In this document: positions 43,919 to 52,274 of the stretch, piece after piece
How the letters are laid out: the number at the start of each line of letters is the position of its first letter
How positions within the stretch are numbered: the stretch's first letter is position 1
Assembly (NCBI RefSeq): GCF_025144225.1
Contig: NZ_JALXXB010000002.1
Coordinates: forward strand, 434,001-498,000
Source of the DNA: Aestuariimicrobium sp. p3-SID1156
GTDB lineage: Bacteria; Actinomycetota; Actinomycetes; Propionibacteriales; Propionibacteriaceae
Length of the DNA: 64,000 nt
Reading direction: 5' to 3'
The notes under the pieces: model-generated
Told to the model about the DNA's origin: nothing
Database searches by the model: none
What the model saw: only the letters and a program-made list of their open reading frames with translations
Position numbers and translations under genes: made by a program

Positions 43919-45175
43919 ATGACCCCAGACATGACAGGGTCCCCCATGCCAGACCACCACCGGGTCATCGTCCACGTCGACATGGACGCCTTCTACGCCT
44001 CGGTGGAACTGGCCCGTCGTCCCGAGCTGAGGGGGCGTGCGATGTGGGTGGGGGGTGCCGAACGCGGAGTGGTGCTCTCGGCCAGTTACGAGGCGAGGGC
44101 ACGCGGGGTCCGGTCGGGAATGCCGAGTTCCCGGGCACGCCGGTTGTGCCCTGAGGGCGTCCCCGTGCCACCGGACTTCGACCGCTACACCGAGGTCAGC
44201 GACGGAGTGTTCGCGATCTTCCGCACCCTCACCGGGCAGGTGGAACCAGTGTCGATCGACGAGGGGTTCCTCGACATCACCGGTACCGGGCGACGGCTGG
44301 GCACCCCGCTGGAGGTCGGGGAACTCCTGCGCGCCCAGGTCAGTGACGAGCAGCGGATCAGCTGCTCAGTCGGCATCGGGCCGAGCAAGTTCGTCGCGAA
44401 GCTGGCCTCGAACCACTGCAAGCCCGATGGGTTGCACCAGGTGTTGCCCGACCAGGTGACGGCCTTCCTCCACCCGCTGCCGGTGGAGAAGATCTGGGGG
44501 GTGGGGGAGAGCACCGCTGCCCAGCTGCACAAGCTGGGGCTGACGACGGTGGGGCAGCTTGCTCATACTCCCAAACCCACCCTGCAGCAGGCGCTGGGTG
44601 CCCACCTGGGCGGGTGGCTGTACGACCTGTCCTGGGGCCGGGATTCTCGTCAGGTCGAGGGCGAACCCACCGAGCGCAGCATCGGTTCTCAGGAGACCTT
44701 CTCCCGGGACACCGATGATCCCCGTCTGGTCCACACCGAGATCCTGCGGATGGCGGCCCGTACCTGTTCACGGATGCGCCAGGCCGAGGTGCTGGGTCGA
44801 GGGGTGAGCCTGTCGGTCAGGTTCGCCGATTTCACCACCATCACGCGCACCACGCAGTTGGCCACCCCCACCGACGTCACCGACGAGGTCTATGCGGCAG
44901 CCATGCGCTGCTGGAACAAGTTGCACCTGCAGCGGGCCAGGGTCCGTCGGGTCGGGGTGCGGGTAGAACGGCTCATCGACAAGGAGGATGCCTTCCAGCA
45001 ACTCACCCTGGACGCCCCTGAACGGGGAATGCGCGAGGCGGAACTGGCCGCAGACGCCGCCATCGCTCGGTTCGGCCCAGATGCAGTCCGTCGGGGCAGC
45101 CTCACCGAGAGGAGCAGGCTGCAGGTCAGAGGTCCTGCTGGCGTCGGCGCCAGCGGTCCTCCATCTTGTCCATGA
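43919..45175 (+). CDS. dinB: DNA polymerase IV (Y-family, DinB type)
   Basis: 418-residue translesion polymerase. Catalytic acids are present: VDMDAFYASVE (D21) and SIDEGFLD (D114, E115), followed by GIGPSKFVAKLAS, helix-hairpin-helix IWGVGESTAAQLHKLGL and the little finger. QQLTLD near residue 360 is a plausible beta-clamp motif. Having all catalytic residues, it is a DinB rather than the inactive ImuB that usually partners dnaE2. ATG at 43919 follows GGAGGTGA in the dnaE2 end. The last 17 codons overlap the convergent DUF3040 gene. Confidence 0.94.
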   Translation: MTPDMTGSPMPDHHRVIVHVDMDAFYASVELARRPELRGRAMWVGGAERGVVLSASYEARARGVRSGMPSSRARRLCPEGVPVPPDFDRYTEVSDGVFAIFRTLTGQVEPVSIDEGFLDITGTGRRLGTPLEVGELLRAQVSDEQRISCSVGIGPSKFVAKLASNHCKPDGLHQVLPDQVTAFLHPLPVEKIWGVGESTAAQLHKLGLTTVGQLAHTPKPTLQQALGAHLGGWLYDLSWGRDSRQVEGEPTERSIGSQETFSRDTDDPRLVHTEILRMAARTCSRMRQAEVLGRGVSLSVRFADFTTITRTTQLATPTDVTDEVYAAAMRCWNKLHLQRARVRRVGVRVERLIDKEDAFQQLTLDAPERGMREAELAADAAIARFGPDAVRRGSLTERSRLQVRGPAGVGASGPPSCP

Positions 45176-45551
45176 ACGGCGTCTGCTTGGTCGGCCGCCC
45201 ACCAGCCGGTCGATCGCCCAGGCGACCACGCTGCGGGTCGCGCCCACCGGAAGGCGCACCGTCCCCGTCGACGTCGGGGGGCCCGCCGCGATGGCCCACC
45301 ACCCCGAAGAGATGGGCAGCTGCGGCAAGCATCACCAGGAAGCCGACCACGCTGACGGTCCAGTGCCACTGCATCCCAGCCACGAGCAGAGCGATACCAA
45401 CGAGAAAACCTGCACCGCCGACCAACGCTCGGCGTCCAGTGATCGGGTTCGGACGCGTGCCCCGCAGGGTGTGGGCAAGGTGGGGATCGTCCTCGGCCAG
45501 CAACGCCTCAAGCTCCTCGAGCCGCCGCTGCTCCTCGCGTGACAGGGCCAC
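45126..45551 (-). CDS. DUF3040 membrane protein
   Basis: 141 residues: an acidic/basic N-terminal helix MALSREEQRRLEELEALL, typical for DUF3040, two membrane helices (about 43-85) and a charged Gly/Pro-rich tail. Function unknown; common in actinobacteria near dinB or the dcw cluster. GTG at 45551 follows GGAGGTGA. It lies 126 bases after the transglutaminase gene and runs 50 bases into the end of dinB on the other strand. Confidence 0.85.
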   Translation of the reverse strand: MALSREEQRRLEELEALLAEDDPHLAHTLRGTRPNPITGRRALVGGAGFLVGIALLVAGMQWHWTVSVVGFLVMLAAAAHLFGVVGHRGGPPDVDGDGAPSGGRDPQRGRLGDRPAGGRPTKQTPFMDKMEDRWRRRQQDL

Positions 45552-45677
45552 GGGTCACCTCCCAATCAGATCCGGGTGCCGAACTGACCTCGCACCGCAC
45601 CTCGAGTCGTGCTGGGGTCGTGTGCAAGGCCAGGTGCCACCAGTGTATGCGCTGCGCAAGTCCCCATGCGGCCCACC

Positions 45678-47927
45678 TCAGGGTCGGCGGCCGAGGAGCT
45701 TCAGGAACAGGGAACGTGGTAGCAGCAGGGCGCTGAGCTTGTTGCCGGTGGTCTGCTTCACGCGCATGTCGGTGGTGACGTACCTGACGTCGTCGACGAA
45801 GCCGTCGGGGACCCCGTCCAGACCGCGCGAATAGCGAGAACGCTCCACCACGGCGGCGATGCGGTCGAGTGCCTCCTGGGCCGGCTGATCCATCGCGGCG
45901 CCCACTCCGGCAGCCTTCTGGCGCGGGGACCCCTGGGGCCATGTCGTCCGCACATCGGCCACAGTGTCGCGCAACTCGGTCCACAACCCCTCCACCACTT
46001 CGGAGGGTGTTCCGGTCAGGCCGAAACGCCGACGACGTAGCAGGAGCCTGATGAGCATTGGGACCAGCAACAGGGCGATGATGCCCAGGGTCGCCCCCAC
46101 CGCCGCCAGGATCGTCCGCAGCGGAATGCCGGGTGCGGTCTCGCCGACCTGGGGGCCCTCGCTGGCCCCCAACGTGGTTTCGTCCGAGGCCGAGACCGAT
46201 GGGGTGCTGGACGAGCTCGGCGAGCTGCTGGGGGTCGACGAGGCGGACGAGCCTCCGCTGGCACTGGGGCTGGAGGTGGGCGACTGCCCCTGCACCACGG
46301 TCCACATGGGGGCGTCAGCGACGCCTGCGGTGGGCTCGAAGCGCACCCAGCCGTAGTTTTCGAAGTAGAGCTCCGGCCAGGCATGCATGTCGCGTCCCCG
46401 GACCTGCCAGGTGTCGCCCTTCTTCTCCCCGGGCAGGAAACCGATCGACACTCGGGACGGTATCCCGGAAATGCGCGCCATCAGCGCCATCGCGGAGGCG
46501 AAGTGGATGCAGTAACCGGAGCGATCCTCCAGCAGGAAGTTGCGGATCACCTCATAACCGTCGCCGGGAGGCGCTTCGGTGGAGTAGGTGAACCTCCGCG
46601 GGTCGCGCAGCCAGGCCTGGATGGCGGCAGCCTTCAGCACGGGGCTCCCTTCCGAACGCGTCACCTCGGCGGTCAGGTCGACGATCTCCTGGGGAACGTC
46701 CTTCGGCACCACGCTCGTGATGGTGTCGTCCGGGGGGATGCCGACCTTCGCCGTGGAGAAGGCGACCGGGTCCGGGGCAGTCGACAGGCTGGTCACCGTG
46801 TAAGCCAGGTTGCGGGTGGACTCGGTGTTGTTCTGCGCCGTCGACAGGATCATCAGTGAGACCGGGTCGAAGGCCCACGGACCCTCGGCCTGGAAGGACA
46901 GCGGTGCGTAGGGCGTCGGCAGGTACTGGGAGCCGAAGTCACCCATCTGGACTCGGGTCGTCTCGCGGGGCTGGCTCCCGTCGAGGCCTGGGGCGGGAGA
47001 GAGGTCTCCGTCGCGCAACTGCACGGGGGTGAGCTTCCAGGAATCCCGATCCAGCACGGTCAGGCTGGCCAGGCGCAGGTACTGGCCCTGGGGATTGTCG
47101 GAGTTGTAGGTGAGCACGACATCCGCAGACTGCTTGGTGAGGTTGCGGTTCAGCTCGATGGTCGGATCCTGCATCTGGATAGGTCCCTGGCCGCGCGGAC
47201 GCCGGGAGGTGAGGTCGAGATCGCCGAAGGTCGGCAGGATGTTGCCGACGATGAGGGAGAGCGCCAGCACCGGTGCACCGATCAGGGCCGCCATACTCCA
47301 CAGCCCCGTCGTCGTGCTGCTGCGGCGGGCATTGTCCCGGTCGAGGTTGCGAGTCCAGGTCGACAGGTCGCGGCTGGTATCAGCAGCCAGAACGATCAGG
47401 AAGCCTGCCGCCAGCGCCACGAAGCTCCACCAGCGCATCGGGTGCCGCATGGCCAGAGCCGGGATGAGGTACAGCGTGAGCATCGGTGCTGCAACCCACG
47501 CAGGGGTGGCCAGCGACAGCACCAGGGCGTCGGCAATGATCGTCACCAGGCCGATCAGCAGCACGAACAACAGGCTTGTACCGGGATTCGGTGCCATCGG
47601 GGCCATGGTCGTCTGGATGTGCAGGAGGCCGTCGAGCATGAGGTGCCAGACCTGGATCAGCGGGTTGCCGCCCCCGGGTTGAGACGCAGCTCCCAACCCG
47701 ATCACTGAACCTGCCAGCGCCAGCACCTGCCACAGGTGGATCAGTCCGGAGTGGATGGAGAACCGCCGCGAGACCGCCGAGATGCCCAGCAACATGGCGA
47801 TCACGGGTATCCCGTAGAGCAGATAGGTCGGGTCGACGGTCAGTTCCATCAGGGTCACGGACGCCAGCGACATCGCCACGAAGACGGCCAGCACCATCAG
47901 TCCGGTCGTGCGGGTCCAGGGTCTCAC
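45678..47927 (-). CDS. TgpA-like membrane transglutaminase
   Basis: 749 residues: about seven N-terminal helices (to about 230), an extracellular transglutaminase-like domain with C473 in RSGYCIHFASAMALMA and H515 in DMHAWPELYF, then VRFEPT, a Ser/Thr-rich stretch, one more helix (about 590-615) and a cytoplasmic tail. The family is associated with MoxR and DUF58 genes; the target protein is unknown. GTG at 47927 overlaps the DUF58 stop (GTGA); a longer frame into DUF58 is not needed. Third gene of the moxR-DUF58-TgpA unit. Confidence 0.9.
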   Translation of the reverse strand: MRPWTRTTGLMVLAVFVAMSLASVTLMELTVDPTYLLYGIPVIAMLLGISAVSRRFSIHSGLIHLWQVLALAGSVIGLGAASQPGGGNPLIQVWHLMLDGLLHIQTTMAPMAPNPGTSLLFVLLIGLVTIIADALVLSLATPAWVAAPMLTLYLIPALAMRHPMRWWSFVALAAGFLIVLAADTSRDLSTWTRNLDRDNARRSSTTTGLWSMAALIGAPVLALSLIVGNILPTFGDLDLTSRRPRGQGPIQMQDPTIELNRNLTKQSADVVLTYNSDNPQGQYLRLASLTVLDRDSWKLTPVQLRDGDLSPAPGLDGSQPRETTRVQMGDFGSQYLPTPYAPLSFQAEGPWAFDPVSLMILSTAQNNTESTRNLAYTVTSLSTAPDPVAFSTAKVGIPPDDTITSVVPKDVPQEIVDLTAEVTRSEGSPVLKAAAIQAWLRDPRRFTYSTEAPPGDGYEVIRNFLLEDRSGYCIHFASAMALMARISGIPSRVSIGFLPGEKKGDTWQVRGRDMHAWPELYFENYGWVRFEPTAGVADAPMWTVVQGQSPTSSPSASGGSSASSTPSSSPSSSSTPSVSASDETTLGASEGPQVGETAPGIPLRTILAAVGATLGIIALLLVPMLIRLLLRRRRFGLTGTPSEVVEGLWTELRDTVADVRTTWPQGSPRQKAAGVGAAMDQPAQEALDRIAAVVERSRYSRGLDGVPDGFVDDVRYVTTDMRVKQTTGNKLSALLLPRSLFLKLLGRRP

Positions 47928-49189
47928 AGCGAAGCTCCCATCCGGCCCAGCTGTTGCCAGGCCTGATCGACGGTCATCGACTGCTGCACCGGCACCACTC
48001 GCCAATTGGCGTCAGCTAGTGCAACCAGGCATCTCTCATGCTCCTCGATCTGCTCGGGGGTGGCGCGGAATCGTCGCGCCGTGAAGGAGTCAACGTCCAG
48101 CACGAAGGCCAGTCCCTGTGAGCGCCGTTGGCGCATCGCCGCCATGGCCGCGACGTCGGGTTGGCTGAGGCGGCCCATCACCGCGAAGAGCATCTCGCCG
48201 CCGGCGCCCAGATTGACGGCCTCGGTGGCAAGGCGCAGGTCGGGGTCATCAGGGGTGAGGGCGGCATCGGTGAGTGCCAACAGCACCGCATTCTCCGCCG
48301 CAGCAGGGTCGAAGCCCCGGGTGTCGATCAGCGGTCCGGCGGCGTCGACGATGGTGACGGTGAAGTCGCTCTCCTGAAGGTGCAGGGCAATGGAGGCGAC
48401 AGCTGACACTGCCCACTCGAAGGACGCCTCCGGGCCGGTCCCGGCGTGGGCCTGGATGCGCGAATCAAGCAGCAGGGTGACCGAGGGGTCCCAGGACTGC
48501 TCCTCGCGGCGCACCATGATCTCGCCCTTGCGGGCGGTGGACCGCCAGTGGATGCGACGAACATCGTCTCCGTCGCGGTACTCACGCACCATCACGTCGT
48601 CCTGGCCGACCAGCCCGATGCGCATCGGGGTGGATTCGCCGCTCTGGCCGGAGCCGGGAGCATTGGACAGGTCAGCAAGCGGCACCACCTGCGGGGTGAC
48701 AATGACGGGGCTCGTCGAGGTGAAGCGACGGTCAACGCGTGCCAGCCCGAACGGATCCATGGCACGAACCAGCAGGGGGCCCACTGTGTAGCGTCCTCGA
48801 GCCAACCCGACAAGGGGGTAGGTGAGCAGGCGTTCCCAGCTGGTGCGCATGGTGTGGACCGTGAAACGGGGTCGGCGACCCAACTCCCGGGGGACCGCTT
48901 CCTCGAATTTCAACACCGACAGTGGGAAGGTGCCCTTGTTGGTGAGGGTCAGCTGCCCTTGCAGTTGTTGCCCCAGGGTTCCGCGCGGGGGTTCCAGACG
49001 TCGATCGACGCGCAGCCGCAGCCCGCTCTGGGTGACCGCGACCAGGGCGACCAGGGGCAGCAGCAGGAGCACCAGTGCCAGCCAGAGGGTGTCGCGCTGG
49101 CCGTAGGCCATTGACGCGATGGCCCCTGCGATGCCGAAGAGCAGCAGGGCCCACCCACGTCCGGTGAACAGCTTCCAACGGGCCTTCAT
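47924..49189 (-). CDS. DUF58 domain protein
   Basis: 421 residues: two N-terminal helices (about 10-55), a beta-rich middle and the DUF58/vWA-like part around MVREYRDGDDVRRIHWRSTARKGEIMVR (GDxxRxIxWxxxAR signature), followed by VTLLLDSRIQAHAG. It acts with MoxR ATPases as a putative chaperone or membrane-assembly system. It begins 25 bases after moxR and overlaps the transglutaminase gene by 4. Confidence 0.93.
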   Translation of the reverse strand: MKARWKLFTGRGWALLLFGIAGAIASMAYGQRDTLWLALVLLLLPLVALVAVTQSGLRLRVDRRLEPPRGTLGQQLQGQLTLTNKGTFPLSVLKFEEAVPRELGRRPRFTVHTMRTSWERLLTYPLVGLARGRYTVGPLLVRAMDPFGLARVDRRFTSTSPVIVTPQVVPLADLSNAPGSGQSGESTPMRIGLVGQDDVMVREYRDGDDVRRIHWRSTARKGEIMVRREEQSWDPSVTLLLDSRIQAHAGTGPEASFEWAVSAVASIALHLQESDFTVTIVDAAGPLIDTRGFDPAAAENAVLLALTDAALTPDDPDLRLATEAVNLGAGGEMLFAVMGRLSQPDVAAMAAMRQRRSQGLAFVLDVDSFTARRFRATPEQIEEHERCLVALADANWRVVPVQQSMTVDQAWQQLGRMGASL

Positions 49190-49214
49190 CGAACCGCCTT
49201 CATCGTCGACGGCA

Positions 49215-50225
49215 TCAGCGGTGGTCGGGGATCTCCACCGAGGCGACGATCTCGGACAGGATGTCGCGCACCGAGCGTCCGCCCAGCTGGGACGCGGTGG
49301 AGGGCAGTACGCGGTGGCTGAGCACTTGGACGGCCAGGGACTGGACGTCCTCGGGGATCGCGTAGTCGCGGCCCTTCATGGCGGCGCGCGCGCGTGCGGC
49401 ACGCAGCAGCGCCAGGCTGGAACGGGGCGAGGCGCCGAGGCGCAGGTCCTCGGACTTTCGCGTCCCGGCGACGACGTCGACGATGAAGTCCTTGACGGCA
49501 TCGGCGACGTAGACCTCGCGCACGAGCTGGATCATTCGGACGATCTGGTCGCGGCTGACCACAGGACGCAGCCCCTCGAGCGGGCTGACGCCGCCGTGAT
49601 GCTCCAGCATGTCCAGCTCGGCGCGGCGGGTCGGGTAGCCCATTTCGATGCGGGCCATGAAGCGGTCGCGCTGCGCCTCGGGGAGGGGATAGGTGCCCTC
49701 CATCTCGATGGGGTTCTGGGTCGCGATCACCATGAAGGGACGTTCCAGTTCGTGGGTGATGCCATCAGAGCTGACCTGGCGCTCGGCCATCGCCTCGAGG
49801 AGGGCAGACTGGGTCTTGGGGGAGGCGCGGTTGATCTCGTCGCCGACGACGATGTTGGCGAAGATGCCGCCCGGCTTGAACTCGAACTCGTGGCTGACCT
49901 GGTTGTAGACGCTGACGCCGGTGATGTCGGAGGGCAGCAGGTCGGGGGTGAACTGCAGGCGGCGCACGCTGCAGTCGATGGCTCGGCCGAGGGCCCGGGC
50001 GAGCATGGTCTTGCCGACACCGGGCACGTCCTCCACGAGCAGGTGCCCTTCGGCCAGCAGCACGATGAGGGCCAGGTCGATCTGTTCGCTCTTGCCCTCG
50101 ATGACCCGCTCGATCGCCTCACGGACCTGACCCATCGTGCGGACCACCTCGTCGACCGCGACCGGTGCCGAGGTGTGGGAGGGCTGGGGGCTTGCCTGTG
50201 ATTGGGGATGGTTGTCGACCGTCAC
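49215..50225 (-). CDS. MoxR-family AAA+ ATPase
   Basis: 336 residues: Walker A DVPGVGKTMLARALG (about 66-80), Walker B IVVGDEINRASPKTQSALLEAM, sensor 1 MVIATQNPIEMEGTYPLPEAQRDRF, and an AAA lid. MoxR ATPases probably help mature complexes with vWA/DUF58 partners. GTG at 50225 follows AAGGAGAA, which decides the start; upstream open frame has no ribosome site. First gene of the moxR-DUF58-transglutaminase operon, divergent from mraZ. Confidence 0.93.
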   Translation of the reverse strand: MTVDNHPQSQASPQPSHTSAPVAVDEVVRTMGQVREAIERVIEGKSEQIDLALIVLLAEGHLLVEDVPGVGKTMLARALGRAIDCSVRRLQFTPDLLPSDITGVSVYNQVSHEFEFKPGGIFANIVVGDEINRASPKTQSALLEAMAERQVSSDGITHELERPFMVIATQNPIEMEGTYPLPEAQRDRFMARIEMGYPTRRAELDMLEHHGGVSPLEGLRPVVSRDQIVRMIQLVREVYVADAVKDFIVDVVAGTRKSEDLRLGASPRSSLALLRAARARAAMKGRDYAIPEDVQSLAVQVLSHRVLPSTASQLGGRSVRDILSEIVASVEIPDHR

Positions 50226-50352
50226 GGGTTCTCCTTCTCCGGGGGGAGTGGTGGACCAGGGGTCGCTCCACCAAGGTGCTGTCGTTGCTGTCGTGTGGTC
50301 ACACCTCACCATCGGCACCGTGGGACGTCGGGGTGGGCGCGTGATCAGGCCC

Positions 50353-50358
50353 AGCCTA
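50353..50358 (-). promoter_or_regulatory. Candidate -10 element of the moxR operon
   Basis: TAGGCT on the minus strand, about 130 bases before the moxR GTG. A TTGACC (minus strand) lies only 8 bases upstream, too close to be its -35. Confidence 0.3.
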
Positions 50359-50619
50359 GTGGCTGGGGTCAAGATGCTGACACATCTTCGTGCCGCGGGG
50401 ACGCACGACTGAGTGCCTCTCATGGTCTTCACGACGTGTCTGGGTGGTCCTCCACCTTCCTCCCTGCGCTCCACGTCATCGGTCGGCGATCACCGGCGAC
50501 GGCTGCCTGCCGCGTCCGTGTCACCTGCCCGTTCCGGGAGCGCTGCAGGCTGCAGCCGTGCGGGCACGTCGCCGCCGGCGGCGGTGAGTGGAGGAAAAAG
50601 GTCCGAAATGGCTAGGTCG

Positions 50620-50655
50620 GTGGAGCAAAGTGGAGTACAGTGGAGCGCAGTGGAG
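50620..50655 (+). promoter_or_regulatory. MraZ operator: four direct repeats
   Basis: GTGGAG at 50620, 50630, 50640 and 50650, exactly 10 bp apart (one helical turn), ending 38 bases before the mraZ ATG. A fifth copy is at 50588. Known MraZ sites are short G-rich direct repeats with this period in front of mraZ. TACAGT (50636-50641) between them could be the -10 box. Confidence 0.75.
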
Positions 50656-50693
50656 CGAACAGGCGCTGTGCGAGGAGCGAGGGGGTTCCGGGA

Positions 50694-51119
50694 ATGTTCC
50701 TGGGCACGTACACCCCCAAGCTCGACGCCAAGGGCCGGTTCTTCCTGCCAGCCAAGTTCCGGGAGGGACTCACCGAGGGTCTGGTGATCACCATGCAGCA
50801 GGAGCGCTGCCTGGCCATCTACCCCCGCGAGGTCTTCGCCCAGAAGGCAGCGACGGTGTTGGAAGCTCCCAGCACGGTGGCTCGCGTCCGCGCCATGCAG
50901 CGCATGCTCGCGGCGAGTGCCTCCGATGAGGTTCCTGATGCACAGGGGCGGCTCACGATCCCGCCGCAGCTGCGCTCCTATGCCTCGTTGGAGACCGAGA
51001 TCGCCGTCGTTGGGGCCATCGACCGGGTCGAGGTCTGGAACAAGGAGGCATGGGAGACCTACTCCGCTGAGCAGGAAGCGGCCTTCGCCGAGATGAACGA
51101 GGAGATCTTCCCCCTGTAG
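50694..51119 (+). CDS. mraZ: Transcriptional regulator MraZ
   Basis: 141 residues with the two AbrB-like half-domains: LDAKGRFFLPAKFREGL and PDAQGRLTIPPQLRSY, each with the DxxGR motif. It forms rings that bind repeats before its own gene and represses the dcw cluster. ATG at 50694 (MFLGTYTPKL) follows GAGGGGG; a GTG at 50640 inside the repeats would add 18 residues absent from the family. First gene of the dcw cluster; a 177-base gap without recognisable signals separates it from rsmH. Confidence 0.95.
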   Translation: MFLGTYTPKLDAKGRFFLPAKFREGLTEGLVITMQQERCLAIYPREVFAQKAATVLEAPSTVARVRAMQRMLAASASDEVPDAQGRLTIPPQLRSYASLETEIAVVGAIDRVEVWNKEAWETYSAEQEAAFAEMNEEIFPL

Positions 51120-51296
51120 GAGGATCCCCCGGGCCCGCACAGCGTGGCTTCGGGCCGACGTCCCGACGCCCTGGCGCACCTTCCCCGGTGCCAGGTCGTC
51201 TCTTCCCGGGCGTTGGACCGAAACCTCGCCAGGCGGTCCCCGCGACCGCGCGAGCGGCGACCGAAGAGTGCAGCAGCGCCAGTGAGAGGGGTGCGG

Positions 51297-52274
51297 ATGA
51301 GTCAGGACGTCACCGCGGCAGACGCCCGCGCCGCGCATGTCCCTGTCATGCGTGACCGCATCCTGGACCTGCTCGCGCCTGCCCTGGAACGTCCCGACGC
51401 CGTCTACGTGGACGGCACCACCGGCATGGGCGGCCACTGCGAGGCCGTGCTGGAACGCTTTCCCCACGTCCGTGTCGTCGGTATCGATCGGGACCCCCAG
51501 GCCCTCGAACTCGCCGCCGCTCGGTGTGCCCCCTTTGCTGGGCGCGTCCAGTTCGCCGAGGCCGTCTACAGTGAGCTCGAGGACGTCCTCGAGGTGCTGG
51601 GGATCCCCGCCATCGACGGGATGCTGCTCGACCTCGGCGTGTCCTCCCTGCAGATCGACCGACGCGACCGAGGCTTCTCCTATGCGGCGGACGCACCGTT
51701 GGACATGCGGATGGGCCAGGGCGGCCCGACCGCGGCCGACATTCTCAACTCCTACTCCAGTGCCGAGCTCACTCGAATCTTCAGGACCTTCGGCGAGGAG
51801 CGCTTCAGCGACCGGATCGCACGCCGCATCGTCGAGGAGCGCGAGGCCGAGCCCTTCACCACCTCGGCCCGACTGGTCCAGGTCATCACCGGTGCCATCC
51901 CGGCGGCCGCCCGCGCGACCAGCACCGGGCACCCCGCCAAGCGGGTCTTCCAGGCCCTCCGCATCGAGGTCAACCAGGAGCTGGAGGCACTCGAAGCCGT
52001 GCTGCCGCAAGCCCTCGACGCTTTGCGCGTCGGCGGACGGCTCGCGGTACTGGCCTACCACTCCCTTGAGGACCGTCTCGTCAAGAATTCCTTCCGGGAA
52101 GCGTCCAGTGACCAGGCTCCGCCCCATCTACCCCTGGTGCCGGACCACCTCAAAGCTCGGTTCGCTGTCCTCACCCGTGGGGCCGAGAAGCCGACCGGCG
52201 CCGAAACAGCAGAGAACCCCCGCGCAGCATCTGCCAGGTTGCGCGTGATCGAACGAACCAGGGAGCCAGCATGA
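51297..52274 (+). CDS. rsmH: 16S rRNA (cytosine-1402-N4)-methyltransferase
   Basis: Methylates N4 of C1402 in 16S rRNA. 325 residues; HVPVMRDRILDLL at the start, SAM site VDGTTGMGGHCEAVLE, GIDRDPQAL, LLDLGVSSLQID, RGFSY and KRVFQALRIEVNQEL, AYHSLEDRLVK. ATG at 51297 follows GAGAGGGG; the frame is open upstream to 51144 but without family residues. The stop overlaps the next gene (ATGA). Confidence 0.96.
   Translation: MSQDVTAADARAAHVPVMRDRILDLLAPALERPDAVYVDGTTGMGGHCEAVLERFPHVRVVGIDRDPQALELAAARCAPFAGRVQFAEAVYSELEDVLEVLGIPAIDGMLLDLGVSSLQIDRRDRGFSYAADAPLDMRMGQGGPTAADILNSYSSAELTRIFRTFGEERFSDRIARRIVEEREAEPFTTSARLVQVITGAIPAAARATSTGHPAKRVFQALRIEVNQELEALEAVLPQALDALRVGGRLAVLAYHSLEDRLVKNSFREASSDQAPPHLPLVPDHLKARFAVLTRGAEKPTGAETAENPRAASARLRVIERTREPA

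Larger units (their letters stand above)
50226..50693. other. 468-bp divergent intergenic region between moxR and mraZ
   Basis: Holds the moxR promoter (about 50353), the mraZ operator repeats (50620-50655), a 14-bp GC palindrome CGCCGCCGGCGGCG (50570-50583) and CTGCAGGCTGCAG (about 50544-50556). Frames open through it have no family features, and I see no RNA gene. The middle part, 50380-50540, shows nothing I can name. Confidence 0.6.

Noticed and set aside
50586..50610. GAGGAAAAAGGTCCG as part of an RNase P RNA
   Set aside because: The match to the conserved GAGGAAAGTCCG core is broken, and no partner helices or 3' conserved segments appear nearby.
50640..50693. GTG at 50640 as the mraZ start
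   Set aside because: It lies inside the operator repeats and adds 18 residues not found in MraZ; ATG 50694 has GAGGGGG at good distance.
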